From Poindextera sp035604135 (GTDB lineage Bacteria > Pseudomonadota > Alphaproteobacteria > Caulobacterales > Caulobacteraceae), in contig DATNJB010000038.1 in assembly GCA_035604135.1 (NCBI GenBank), forward strand, positions 8,380 through 72,379: a stretch of 64,000 nt of DNA. The letters run 5' to 3'. The translations under genes and the position numbers were made by a program. Under the pieces are notes generated by a model. That model searched no databases and had not been told where the DNA came from. It saw only the letters and a list, made by a program, of their open reading frames with translations. Each line of letters starts with the position of its first letter. Within the stretch, counting starts at the first letter, position 1. Shown here piece by piece: positions 1-7,787 of this stretch.

Positions 1-2
1 AC

Positions 3-632
3 CTAGTCGTGACGTTGGGCGACAGCGTGGGCGTGCCGACCGACAAGATCTACGTCTACAACGGCTCGAAGCAGTCGAACCGCTACACCGCCAACGTCGC
101 GGGCCTGTTCGGGACAGCCCGCGTCGCGCTCAGCGACACCATGTTCAAACAAGGCGCGGACCTGGCCGAGGTCCGCGGCATCGTCGGCCACGAGATGGGC
201 CACTACGTCCTGCACCACATCCTCTGGGGCGCCCTCTTCCAGGCGGTCATGGCTGCGCTGGTCGCCTTCGGCGTGATGCTGCTCTTTCCGTTCGTGCGCG
301 GATGGCTGGGAGCGGGTGACCTAGGCGGGGTGGCGGACCCCGCCGGCCTTCCGATCGCCTATCTGATCGTCGCGAGCTTGAGCCTGATCGCCACCCCAAT
401 CTTCAACACCCAGACGCGCATGCATGAAGCCGCGGCGGACACGTTTTCGCTCGAACACGCGCACGAACCGGACGGTCTCGCCAAGGCGCTGGTGAAGACG
501 ATCGCCTACCGCGCGGCCTCGCCGTCCGACCTCGAGGAGTTCATCTTCTACGACCACCCCAGCGTCGAGCATCGCATCCGCAAAGCGATGGACTGGAAGG
601 CGGCGCACCCGAACGCCGTCCCGCAAGGCTGA
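3..632 (+). CDS. M48-family (Ste24-like) membrane zinc metalloprotease, 5' truncated by window edge
   Basis: This is the C-terminal 209 residues of an integral-membrane M48 metallopeptidase. The frame is open to the window edge, so the real start lies upstream. The zinc-binding HEMGH motif is encoded at 189-203. A long hydrophobic segment follows (around ILWGALFQAVMAALVAF), then a second one (PIAYLIVASLSLIATPIF). A glutamate-bearing EAAADTF segment follows, matching the place of the third zinc ligand (ExxAD) in Ste24 enzymes. The family cleaves membrane or prenylated/misfolded proteins at the inner membrane; the bacterial substrate is not predictable. The C-terminal FYDHPSVEHRIR is also typical of the Ste24 branch. 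It is followed by 89 bp before the EthD-like gene. Confidence 0.85.
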   Translation, partial: LVVTLGDSVGVPTDKIYVYNGSKQSNRYTANVAGLFGTARVALSDTMFKQGADLAEVRGIVGHEMGHYVLHHILWGALFQAVMAALVAFGVMLLFPFVRGWLGAGDLGGVADPAGLPIAYLIVASLSLIATPIFNTQTRMHEAAADTFSLEHAHEPDGLAKALVKTIAYRAASPSDLEEFIFYDHPSVEHRIRKAMDWKAAHPNAVPQG

Positions 633-721
633 CCACGGCGCTTGTAGCGGCCGGCGGCATGACCCACACTCGCCGCGCTCAAAGCCGCCGTGCCGGCAAG
701 CTTGAACCGTGAGGAACTTCA

Positions 722-1036
722 ATGGCCAAACTGGTCGTGATGTACAGCGCACCGAAGGACGCCGCGGCGTTTGACAAGCACTATTTCGAAACCCACATCC
801 CGATCGCCAAGGCAATCCCGGGCCTTCGCAAGTACGAGGTGAACAACGGTCCGATCATGACGCCGGCCGGGCCGTCAGCGTTCCACCTGATCGCGACGCT
901 GCATTTCGACGACGTGGCGGCGATCCAGAACGCCTTCGCGAGTCCGCAAGGGCAGGCCGCGGCCGCCGACGTGCAAGGCATGGGCTTTCCCGAAGGCGGC
1001 GTGCAGATGCTGATCATGGACGCCCGCGAAGTCTGA
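722..1036 (+). CDS. EthD-family small protein (dimeric alpha/beta barrel)
   Basis: This 104-residue protein matches the EthD family in length and pattern: it begins with a beta strand (KLVVMYSAP), has the HIPIAKAIPGL segment and ends with a hydrophobic strand (VQMLIMD). EthD-like proteins are ferredoxin-fold dimers. Some are needed for ether or quinone degradation by partner enzymes and others have unknown roles, so substrate is not assigned. An AGGAAC ribosome-binding site lies about 7 nt before ATG 722. The last 23 nt overlap the convergent GrpB-family gene, so the two coding ends share DNA on opposite strands. Confidence 0.85.
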   Translation: MAKLVVMYSAPKDAAAFDKHYFETHIPIAKAIPGLRKYEVNNGPIMTPAGPSAFHLIATLHFDDVAAIQNAFASPQGQAAAADVQGMGFPEGGVQMLIMDAREV

Positions 1037-1556
1037 CCGGCGGGGCGCGGCCGGCTTTGCGCAGCACATTGGCGACAAAATCGGCCTTGGCGTTCGTGTA
1101 GGCCGCGCGGTTCGTCCCGTGCTCCAAAGCGAGCGCACGCTTGAGCCGCGCGTACGCCAGCATCGTTCGGCGATGGGCGCGGAGATGGTCGCGAAACGCG
1201 ATCTGGTCGTCGTAGCCGCGCCAGTCAGGCAGGCAGACGTACAGGTGGTGATCGTGGGTCGAGTGGCCCGGCGGCGTGGCGAACGCCTCACGCCCGGCGA
1301 CGCCGAAGTCGCCCTCGTGCTCGTAGCCGAGGCGCGCGAGCCGGTCGATCGCGGCAGGCAGATCGGCGGCCGAGCGCAGCCTGACGGCGAGGTCGATCGT
1401 CGGCTTGGCGGCCAGCCCGGACACGGCCGTGCTGCCCACGTGATCGATCGCCGCCGCCAACTCGCCGAGCGCCGGCGCGATCAGCGCGCGCAGCCGCTCG
1501 TAGCGCGCGGGCCAATCGGGGTCATAGTCGCAGATGACGACCGGCTCTGACGCCAC
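1014..1556 (-). CDS. GrpB family protein (UPF0157, nucleotidyltransferase-like fold)
   Basis: The 180-residue product has the GrpB/UPF0157 signature: an N-terminal YDPDWPARYERLR, then IDHVGSTAVSGLAAKPTIDLAV, and a later HDHHLYVC. The family resembles nucleotidyltransferases and has been linked by sequence to CoaE-associated domains and GlnE-like folds, but its substrate is not established. It lies 10 nt downstream of purQ on the same strand, so it is probably the last gene of the purine operon, although nothing in the sequence ties it to purine chemistry. Its 3' end overlaps the convergent EthD-like gene by 23 nt. Confidence 0.88.
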   Translation of the reverse strand: MASEPVVICDYDPDWPARYERLRALIAPALGELAAAIDHVGSTAVSGLAAKPTIDLAVRLRSAADLPAAIDRLARLGYEHEGDFGVAGREAFATPPGHSTHDHHLYVCLPDWRGYDDQIAFRDHLRAHRRTMLAYARLKRALALEHGTNRAAYTNAKADFVANVLRKAGRAPPVRLRGRP

Positions 1557-1566
1557 CGTTACGACC

Positions 1567-2229
1567 TCAGGCGCTGGCGAGCACGCTTTGAAACAGCAGC
1601 GCGCCGTCAGCGGAGCCCAGCGCCTGCTCGAACGCCCGGTCGGGGTGGGGCATCATGCCGAGCACGTTGCCGCGGCCGTTGATGATGCCCGCGATGTCGC
1701 GCGCCGAACCGTTCGGGTTGTCGGTATAGCGGAAGACGACCTGCCCCTCGCCCTCAAGGCGGTCGAGCGTGGCCGTATCGGCGTAGTAGTTCCCTTCCCC
1801 GTTGCCGACCGTCATCTCGACGTGGCGCTTGCCGCGGTAGGCGGCCGTGAAGCGGGTCTGGCTGTTCACGACGTCGAGGCCGACCCGCTTGCAGACGTAC
1901 TTGAGCCCGGCGTTGCGCAACAGCGCGCCGGGCAGCATGCCGGCCTCGCAGAGGACCTGGAAGCCGTTGCAGACGCCAAGAACAGCGACCCCGCGCTCCG
2001 CTTCGGCCCTAACCGCCTTCATGACCGGCGACAGCGCCGCCATCGCCCCACAGCGCAGGTAGTCGCCATAGGCGAACCCGCCCGGCAGGACGATGAGGTC
2101 GACGCTGGCCGGCAACGCCGTCTCGGCGTGCCAGACCATCTCGACCGACGCGTCGGTCGAGCGCTCGATCGCAGTCTTGCAGTCGCGGTCGCAGTTCGAT
2201 CCGGGAAAGACCACGACCGCGGCCTTCAT
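1567..2229 (-). CDS. purQ: Phosphoribosylformylglycinamidine synthase, glutaminase subunit PurQ
   Basis: PurQ (220 aa) is the class I glutaminase of FGAM synthase. It supplies ammonia to PurL in step four of de novo purine synthesis, with PurS as a bridging subunit. The nucleophile elbow GVCNGF places the catalytic Cys near residue 87, and the MPHPDRAFE segment near residue 195 supplies the catalytic His. The oxyanion loop LPGGFAYGDYLR is intact. I chose ATG 2229 because the conserved N-terminus is MKAAVVVFPGSNCDRD; a longer upstream frame is not conserved-looking. It starts 1 nt after the DUF3291 stop, in a tightly coupled purC-purS-DUF3291-purQ string. PurL is not in the window. Confidence 0.97.
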   Translation of the reverse strand: MKAAVVVFPGSNCDRDCKTAIERSTDASVEMVWHAETALPASVDLIVLPGGFAYGDYLRCGAMAALSPVMKAVRAEAERGVAVLGVCNGFQVLCEAGMLPGALLRNAGLKYVCKRVGLDVVNSQTRFTAAYRGKRHVEMTVGNGEGNYYADTATLDRLEGEGQVVFRYTDNPNGSARDIAGIINGRGNVLGMMPHPDRAFEQALGSADGALLFQSVLASA

Positions 2230-2230
2230 C

Positions 2231-2716
2231 CTAGGCGCACTCGTCCAGCACCGGAGCCGGCGGTGCGGCGCCGGCGGCGGGGAACGGCTCGCGGAAACTG
2301 AAGGCGAACGGCGTCGGCCCATCGCGGCGCAACGCCTCTAGCCGCTCGCGGCCCTCGGCGGGCGTGGGCCGGTGGCCGGCCGGGACCCACCAAAGGGCGA
2401 TGTAGGCCTCGGCAGGCGGCTCGAACCACTCGCGCCGGCGGCGCATCACGTCGCGGTGTCCGCTCCGATAGGCGAACGCCGCAAGGGTCTCCAGGCTCTC
2501 CCAGACCGACATGTTGAGCGCGACGAGCGGGTCGTCGAACGCGTGGATGTCTGTGGCGTCGTCCCCCTCGCCGGTAAGGCGCCAGACGAACCCGGGCTGC
2601 GCCTCGGCGAGCGCGTTGATGCGATCAAGGTTGGCGACGAACTCCGCCACTTCGGGCGAGCCGACCGGCGCGACAAGTCGTCCGATGTTGATCTGGGCGA
2701 GATGAAACGCGCTCAT
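2231..2716 (-). CDS. DUF3291 protein embedded between purS and purQ
   Basis: This 161-residue protein fits the DUF3291 family (ferredoxin-like fold related to small monooxygenase-like dimers): N-terminal FHLAQINIGRLVAP, a central NMSVWESLETLAAFAYRSGH segment and a later W/P-rich EAYIALWWVPAGHRPT. No enzyme activity is established for the family. Its ATG overlaps the purS stop as ATGA (2713-2716), and its own stop is 1 nt before purQ, so it should be translated as part of the purine operon. A longer frame exists, but the conserved residues start at ATG 2716. What it does for purine synthesis, if anything, is unknown. Confidence 0.87.
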   Translation of the reverse strand: MSAFHLAQINIGRLVAPVGSPEVAEFVANLDRINALAEAQPGFVWRLTGEGDDATDIHAFDDPLVALNMSVWESLETLAAFAYRSGHRDVMRRRREWFEPPAEAYIALWWVPAGHRPTPAEGRERLEALRRDGPTPFAFSFREPFPAAGAAPPAPVLDECA

Positions 2717-2952
2717 GCCAGCTCCACGCGATAGCCTTCGATGACGGTGTTGGCGAGCAACCGCTCGCACATGGACTTGACCTCGGCCTCGGCCTTGGCG
2801 CGGTCATCGCCGGCGAGCTCGAAGGCGATGGTCTTGCCGACCCGCACGCCGGAGACGTCGGCGAAGCCCAGTCCGTGCAAGGCCCCCTCTATCGCCTTGC
2901 CCTGCACGTCCAGCACGCCGGGTTTCAGGAACACGTGCACCGTGGCCTTCAT
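2713..2952 (-). CDS. purS: Phosphoribosylformylglycinamidine synthase subunit PurS
   Basis: PurS (79 aa) is the small structural subunit that joins PurQ and PurL in the three-part FGAM synthase. Length and pattern fit well: MKATVHVFLKPGVLDVQGKA at the start, then the GxxxxVRVGKTIAFEL strand, and ANTVIEGYRVEL at the end. Its start overlaps the purC stop by 4 nt (2949-2952) and its stop overlaps the DUF3291 start by 4 nt, which indicates translational coupling. In most relatives purQ follows purS directly; here a DUF3291 gene intervenes. Confidence 0.96.
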   Translation of the reverse strand: MKATVHVFLKPGVLDVQGKAIEGALHGLGFADVSGVRVGKTIAFELAGDDRAKAEAEVKSMCERLLANTVIEGYRVELA

Positions 2953-3743
2953 TCTTCCTCTTCGTCCTCGACCAGGCGCGGACCGCTCGACGGCCGCCCG
3001 CCCTGAATGACGGTCGGCATCTCCTTCATGATGCCCAGCCGCCGCGCCACCTCGGTGTAACTCTCGATCACGTTGCCGAGGTCGCGGCGGAAGCGGTCCT
3101 TGTCCAGCTTCTCGTTCGTGGCCGAGTCCCAGAGCCGGCAGGAGTCGGGGCTGATTTCGTCGGCCAGCACGATGCGCGAGAAGTCGTTCTCCCAGACGCG
3201 GCCGAACTCGATCTTGAAGTCGACAAGCGTGATGCCGACGGCGCTGAACACCCCGCTCAGGAAGTCGTTGATCCTGAGCGTCATCGCCATGATGTCGTCG
3301 ATCTCCTGCGGCGAGGCCCAGTTGAAGGCGGTGATGTGTTCTTCGGCAACCATCGGGTCGTTCAGCTTGTCGTCCTTCAGGCAGAACTCGATGATCGAGC
3401 GCGGCAGCACCTGACCCTCGGGCAGGCCGAAGCGGGTCGAGAGCGACCCGGCGGCGATGTTGCGGCAGATCACCTCCAGCGGAATGATCTCCACCTCGCG
3501 GATCAGCTGCTCGCGCAGATTCAGACGCCGGATGAAGTGGTTCTGCACGCCAATCGCGTTCAGCCGGGTCATCATGTATTCGCTGATGCGATTGTTGAGG
3601 ACGCCCTTGCCCTCGAGTTGCGCCTTCTTCTGACCGTTGAAGGCGGTCGCGTCGTCCTTAAAATACTGGATAAGCGTGCCGGGCTCAGGTCCCTCGTAGA
3701 GGATCTTGGCCTTGCCTTCGTAAATCTTCTTGCGGCGGGTCAT
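2949..3743 (-). CDS. purC: Phosphoribosylaminoimidazole-succinocarboxamide synthase (SAICAR synthetase)
   Basis: PurC (264 aa) joins CAIR and aspartate with ATP to give SAICAR. The N-terminus RRKKIYEGKAKILYEGPE is the family's ATP-binding hairpin. KDDATAFNGQKKAQLEGKG and IPLEVICRNIAAGSLSTRFG follow, and DFKIEFGR and LADEISPDSCRLWD mark the active site. The start is ATG 3743, since the 56 codons of possible upstream extension are arginine/proline-rich and not family-like. It heads the purC-purS-DUF3291-purQ-grpB string. A 110-bp gap separates it from the divergent K+ channel gene. Confidence 0.97.
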   Translation of the reverse strand: MTRRKKIYEGKAKILYEGPEPGTLIQYFKDDATAFNGQKKAQLEGKGVLNNRISEYMMTRLNAIGVQNHFIRRLNLREQLIREVEIIPLEVICRNIAAGSLSTRFGLPEGQVLPRSIIEFCLKDDKLNDPMVAEEHITAFNWASPQEIDDIMAMTLRINDFLSGVFSAVGITLVDFKIEFGRVWENDFSRIVLADEISPDSCRLWDSATNEKLDKDRFRRDLGNVIESYTEVARRLGIMKEMPTVIQGGRPSSGPRLVEDEEEE

Positions 3744-3853
3744 GGGTTTGGCACTCTTCCCCGACGAGCCGGGCGCAGGCGCGCGGGGACGCGCCGCTCG
3801 CGCGGGAACCGACTCGACGCAAGACAATGTAGGGCGCTGAGCGTTTGAAAGAA

Positions 3854-4822
3854 ATGGCGACGGGGCGGCGAAACCCCACGGCTGGCAAGACGGCGACAGA
3901 GCGGCGGCCACAGGCGCGGCGCGGCGCGCCGAAGCCCGATGACCGGCCGCGCTTCACGAACATCAGCGCGGCGCGGACGGACATCCACGTCGTCGGGGCC
4001 GAGGGCGGCGGGATTCGCGACCTCTATCATGGCGTTCTGACCATCCCGTGGTGGGGCTTCTTCCTGCTCGTGCTTGGCGTCTTCCTGGGCGCCAACGCGC
4101 TCTTCGCTTTCCTCTACTGGCTTGACCCCGCGGGCGTCGCCGGCGCGCGACCCCACTCGTTCGCCGACGACTTCTTCTTCTCCGTCGAGACCATATCGAC
4201 GATCGGCTACGGCGCCATGACGCCCAAGAGCCTCTACGCCAACCTGGTGATGACCGCCGAAGCGTTCGTCGGCCTCGGCATCGTCGCTGTGGCCACAGGT
4301 CTCATCTTCGCGAGGGTTTCACGACCGACGGCGCGGGTGCTGTTCAGCCGCGTCGCCGTGATCACCGCCTTCGATGGCGTGCCGTCGCTGATGTTCCGCG
4401 CCGCCAACCAGCGCGGCAATCAGATCCTCGAGGCGCAGGCCTCGGTCAGCCTGTTCGGCGAAGCTCTCACCAGCGAGGGCCACCGCATGCGCCGCTTCCA
4501 GGACCTGGACCTGATGCGCAGCCGCCAGCCGATGTTCACCCTGACCTGGACGCTCATCCACCGCATCGACGAAGCCAGCCCGCTGCACGGGCACACCCAA
4601 GACTCGCTGGAGGCGATTGGCGCCGAGATCGTCGTCGCCCTGAACGGCGTCGATGAAGTCTTCGCCCAGCGCATCTACGCGCGCCACGCCTACCTACCCG
4701 ACGAGATCCTGTGGGACCGTCAGTTCGCCGATGTGCTGACCACCGACGGCGACGGACGCAGGGTGGTGAATTACCACAACTTTCACGACGTAAAGCCGCT
4801 GCCGGACGCCGGCTCTCATTGA
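3854..4822 (+). CDS. Inward-rectifier-type potassium channel (KirBac-like)
   Basis: This 322-residue protein is a bacterial Kir channel. After a charged N-terminus comes a slide-helix/outer-helix region (DLYHGVLTIPWWGFFLLVLG), then the pore helix and selectivity filter TIGYG near residues 116-120. An inner helix follows (AEAFVGLGIVAVATGLIFAR), then a cytoplasmic immunoglobulin-like domain with Kir features (FMRF-like LMFRAANQR, ISEAxASVSLFG-like text). Such channels conduct K+ across the inner membrane and are gated by lipid or ligand at the cytoplasmic domain. A TTG nine bases upstream (3845) would add three residues; I prefer ATG 3854. It lies divergent from purC and just upstream of the zeta-type ATPase inhibitor. 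Confidence 0.93.
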   Translation: MATGRRNPTAGKTATERRPQARRGAPKPDDRPRFTNISAARTDIHVVGAEGGGIRDLYHGVLTIPWWGFFLLVLGVFLGANALFAFLYWLDPAGVAGARPHSFADDFFFSVETISTIGYGAMTPKSLYANLVMTAEAFVGLGIVAVATGLIFARVSRPTARVLFSRVAVITAFDGVPSLMFRAANQRGNQILEAQASVSLFGEALTSEGHRMRRFQDLDLMRSRQPMFTLTWTLIHRIDEASPLHGHTQDSLEAIGAEIVVALNGVDEVFAQRIYARHAYLPDEILWDRQFADVLTTDGDGRRVVNYHNFHDVKPLPDAGSH

Positions 4823-4880
4823 TCCCGGGCCGGAGGTCCCTTATTGGACACGGCGGGCGTAGGCCATTGTGAGCGTGGGC

Positions 4881-5204
4881 ATGACCACCTTCGACGAGCG
4901 TGAAGAAGGCTTCGAACGCAAATTCGTCGAAGACGAGGCGCTTGAGTTTAAGGCCACCGCGCGCCGCAACCGTCTGCTGGGGTTATGGGCCGGCGAGCTG
5001 ATGGGGCTGAATGAGGCGGGCCTCGACGACTACGCCGCCGCCATCGTCCGCGCCGACGTCACCACGCCGGGCGACGAAGACGTGCTGCGCCGCGTCAGCC
5101 GCGACCTCGAAGGCGCGGGTATCAAGGTGTCCGAGGGCCAGGTGCGCGGCAAGATGGACGAACTCCTCGCCATCGCCCGCGGCCAGATCCAGTCGGGCGA
5201 ATAG
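4881..5204 (+). CDS. DUF1476 protein, F1-ATPase inhibitory zeta-subunit type
   Basis: The 107-residue product carries the near-invariant DUF1476 N-terminus TTFDEREEGFERKFVEDE followed by FKATARRNRLLGLWAGELMG. In alphaproteobacteria this family includes the zeta subunit, whose N-terminus blocks ATP hydrolysis by F1-ATPase (described in Paracoccus). The inhibitory N-terminal stretch appears complete here. Strength of inhibition varies among species and cannot be judged from sequence. In-frame GTG codons upstream (4869, 4875) are possible starts, but ATG 4881 gives the conserved N-terminus. A REP-like hairpin follows the stop codon. Confidence 0.93.
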   Translation: MTTFDEREEGFERKFVEDEALEFKATARRNRLLGLWAGELMGLNEAGLDDYAAAIVRADVTTPGDEDVLRRVSRDLEGAGIKVSEGQVRGKMDELLAIARGQIQSGE

Positions 5205-5225
5205 GCCCAAACCCACCTTTTTCCG

Positions 5226-5250
5226 TCATGGCCCGGCTTGTCCGGGCCAC
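5226..5250. terminator. REP-like hairpin between convergent genes
   Basis: The arms at 5229-5236 and 5242-5249 (TGGCCCGG / CCGGGCCA) form a perfect 8-bp stem with a 5-nt loop. The flanks ('ccgtcatggcccgg' before, 'cccatgatcac' after) match a repetitive hairpin that is common between convergent genes in alphaproteobacteria. It lies between the zeta-type gene and convergent purB, so it may end both transcripts, but there is no long T tract. The remaining 100 bp before purB shows no gene. Confidence 0.5.
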
Positions 5251-5357
5251 CCATGATCACCATGCGGCGTGAGTGTTCATAGGTTCCCTGCATTGGCTGC
5301 TACGCGCCTCTGCTTCGCGGTCCGCTGCGCTCCAGCGGGGATGACGATTGGTTTTGG

Positions 5358-6662
5358 CTAGTCGGCGAACGCGCGCTCGAACAGCGCGTCCAGGTGCTTG
5401 AAGTGGTAGGAGAGGTCGAACAGCTCGGCCAGCTCCGGGTCGCTCAGGTGCGGGCGGACGTCCGCGTCGGCCATCAGGAGCTCTGAGAACATCCCCTCCC
5501 CGCGCCAGATCTTCATCGCGTTGCGCTGCACCGCCGCGTAGGCCGCCTCGCGCGAGACGCCCTTCTGGGTCAGCGCCAGCAGCACGCGCTGGGAGTTCAC
5601 CAGACCGCCCAGCCGGTCGAGGTTCTTGCGCATTGTCTCCGGATAGACGACCAGCCGCTCGACCACGCCCGCCAGTCGGCGGAGCGCGAAGTCGAGGTGC
5701 ACGCAGGCGTCGGGCGCGATGCCGCGCTCGACCGACGAGTGGCTGATGTCGCGCTCGTGCCACAGCGCCACGTCCTCCAGCGCCGGGATCACCGCCGAGC
5801 GGACGAGGCGCGCCAGACCGGTCAGGTTCTCCGTGAGGATCGGGTTGCGCTTGTGCGGCATCGACGACGAGCCCTTCTGGCCCTGGTCGAACGGCTCTTC
5901 CGCTTCCTGGACCTCGGTGCGTTGCAGGTGGCGGATCTCGACCGCCAGCCGCTCGATCGAGGCCGCGACCACCGCCAACATGGCGAAATAGGCCGCATGC
6001 CGGTCGCGCGGGATCACCTGGGTCGAGATCGGCTCGATGGCGAGGCCGAGCATCTTGGCCACATGCGCTTCCACGCGCGGATCGACGTTGGCGAAGGTGC
6101 CGACGGAGCCGGAGATGGCGCAGGTGGCGATCTCGGCGCGGGCGGTCTTCAGGCGCCTGCGGGCGCGGACGAACTCGGCATAGTGGCCAGCGAGCTTCAG
6201 CCCGAAGGTGGTCGGCTCGGCATGCACGCCGTGGCTGCGGCCGACCGTCGGCGTGTGGCGATACTCGAACGCGCGCGTTTTCAGCGCCGCAAGCACCAGC
6301 TCGACATCCTCGAGCAGCAGATCGGTGGCGCGGGTCAGTTGAACCGCCAGCGCCGTGTCGTTGACGTCTGACGAGGTCAGCCCCTGGTGCAGGAAACGCG
6401 CCTCGGGCCCAACGATTTCAGTCACATGTGTCGTGAAGGCGATGACGTCGTGCTTCACCTCCCGCTCGATCTCGTCGATACGGTCGACGTCCCAGATGGC
6501 GTCCCGGCCTTTTTCCCAGATGACCTCGGCGGCGCGCTTGGGGATGACGCCAAGTTCGGCCATGGCGTCGGCGGCATGCGCCTCGATCTCGAACATGATC
6601 TTGAACCGCGTCTGGGGCGACCAGATCTCGGCGGCTTCGGGCCTGGCGTAGCGGGGGATCAT
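5358..6662 (-). CDS. purB: Adenylosuccinate lyase
   Basis: PurB (434 aa) performs two fumarate-releasing steps of purine synthesis (SAICAR to AICAR, adenylosuccinate to AMP). The signature loop GSSSMPHKRNP is intact, with its catalytic serine. The general-acid site TVGRSHGVHAEPTTFGLKL is present, as is the N-terminal helix bundle (FLHQGLTSSDVNDTA). Length matches the short bacterial class that begins MIPRYARPEAAEIWSPQ. It is on the same strand as the other pur genes but separated from them by two plus-strand genes. Its start is 55 bp downstream of the PDZ pseudoprotease gene, with which it may be cotranscribed. Confidence 0.98.
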   Translation of the reverse strand: MIPRYARPEAAEIWSPQTRFKIMFEIEAHAADAMAELGVIPKRAAEVIWEKGRDAIWDVDRIDEIEREVKHDVIAFTTHVTEIVGPEARFLHQGLTSSDVNDTALAVQLTRATDLLLEDVELVLAALKTRAFEYRHTPTVGRSHGVHAEPTTFGLKLAGHYAEFVRARRRLKTARAEIATCAISGSVGTFANVDPRVEAHVAKMLGLAIEPISTQVIPRDRHAAYFAMLAVVAASIERLAVEIRHLQRTEVQEAEEPFDQGQKGSSSMPHKRNPILTENLTGLARLVRSAVIPALEDVALWHERDISHSSVERGIAPDACVHLDFALRRLAGVVERLVVYPETMRKNLDRLGGLVNSQRVLLALTQKGVSREAAYAAVQRNAMKIWRGEGMFSELLMADADVRPHLSDPELAELFDLSYHFKHLDALFERAFAD

Positions 6663-6717
6663 GTCGCTGGGATGGGCGCCGCGCGATCGGGAGTCAAGGC
6701 GTCGGCGGCTTCAAGGG

Positions 6718-7695
6718 TCAGTTGAGGCGCGGTTTCCGTTGCCGCGTGGCGCGGTCGCCCGAGCGCACCTCGACGTCGAACACGTCGTGCTCCCGCTGGA
6801 CCGTGAGCGGGACAACGACGCCGGGCTCGCCCAGCGCCCAGAGCCGCTTGTAGAAATCGCCGAGGTCGTCGATGGGCTGGCCGGCGATCCTGTGGATGAT
6901 GTCGCCGCGCCGCAGCTCGGCCCGTGCGGCCGGCCCACCGGGGGTGACCTCCACGATGACGACGTGGGAGGCGATCTCCTGGGAAAGGACGCCCAGCCAT
7001 GGCCGGGGCGGACTGGCCCGTCGACCGCGGGCAAGGTCGTCGAGGATGGGCGGCAGAAGCTCGATGGGCACGAACATGTTCAACGGGCTTATCGCGCCAT
7101 CCGGCGCCCGTTGCTCCATCTGCAGCGAGCCCACGCCGATCAGCTCGCCGGCGGCGCCGATGAGCGCCGCGCCGTTCCAATGCGGGTGGGCCGGTTCGAC
7201 GAAGAGCGCCGCGTCCAGCGCGTACTCCCAGTAGCCGGCGAACGGCTCGCGCGCGAGGAGCTGTGCGGCGAGCGCATGCGCCCTGCCGCCGGCGCCGGCG
7301 GCGATCACGCTCGCCCCCGCCTGCAGCGTCCTGGAGTCGCCGATCGGCAACGCCGGCGCCGCCAGCCGCTCGAGTGGAAAGACGAGGCCGAACCCGGTGG
7401 GCTGGTCGACGCCAAGCACGTGGGCGGGGATGCGCGCCCCGTCGTTGGTGGTCAGCGTCACCTCGTCGGCCTCGGTGATCAGGTAGCCGATGGTGAGCAC
7501 AAGGCCGTCGGCGCCGATGACGATCGCGTTGCCGAGGCGCTCGGTTCCGAGCGTCCTGGCGGAGAACGCCTCCTCGCTGATCTTCGACTCGAGCGCGACG
7601 ATGGACGACAGGCAATGGTCCAAGTCGAAGTCGAGCGATCGCGCGACGGGCCGGAGTTCCTCGTCGACTTCGTAACCGGCAAATGGCGACGGCAC
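6718..7695 (-). CDS. HtrA/S1C-like PDZ protein with all three catalytic residues lost
   Basis: This 325-residue protein aligns by eye with HtrA-type (S1C) proteases: a trypsin-like core at about 25-210 (GNAIVIGADGLVLTIGYL, then LPIGDSRTLQAGASVIAAG) and a PDZ domain at about 230-310 (LGVLSQE, GGPAARAELRRGDIIHRIAG). The catalytic positions have changed: the His of the usual TNNHVV is Tyr near 71, the Asp of the usual TDLAV is Gly near 101, and the Ser of GNSGGP is Asn near 174 (HPHWNGAAL). It is therefore probably not a protease but a scaffold or sensor. No signal peptide is evident. The start is GTG 7695, which has GGAGG six bases upstream; the longer frame overlaps an MFS gene. Confidence 0.85.
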   Translation of the reverse strand: MPSPFAGYEVDEELRPVARSLDFDLDHCLSSIVALESKISEEAFSARTLGTERLGNAIVIGADGLVLTIGYLITEADEVTLTTNDGARIPAHVLGVDQPTGFGLVFPLERLAAPALPIGDSRTLQAGASVIAAGAGGRAHALAAQLLAREPFAGYWEYALDAALFVEPAHPHWNGAALIGAAGELIGVGSLQMEQRAPDGAISPLNMFVPIELLPPILDDLARGRRASPPRPWLGVLSQEIASHVVIVEVTPGGPAARAELRRGDIIHRIAGQPIDDLGDFYKRLWALGEPGVVVPLTVQREHDVFDVEVRSGDRATRQRKPRLN

Positions 7696-7787
7696 GGCAA
7701 ACCTCCGAACAAGCTTCCGGCATTCGGATGCTACGCCGACTGGCGGCGGTGAAAAGCGGCTTACGGGCCGTCGGTTCCGCGCCGCGA

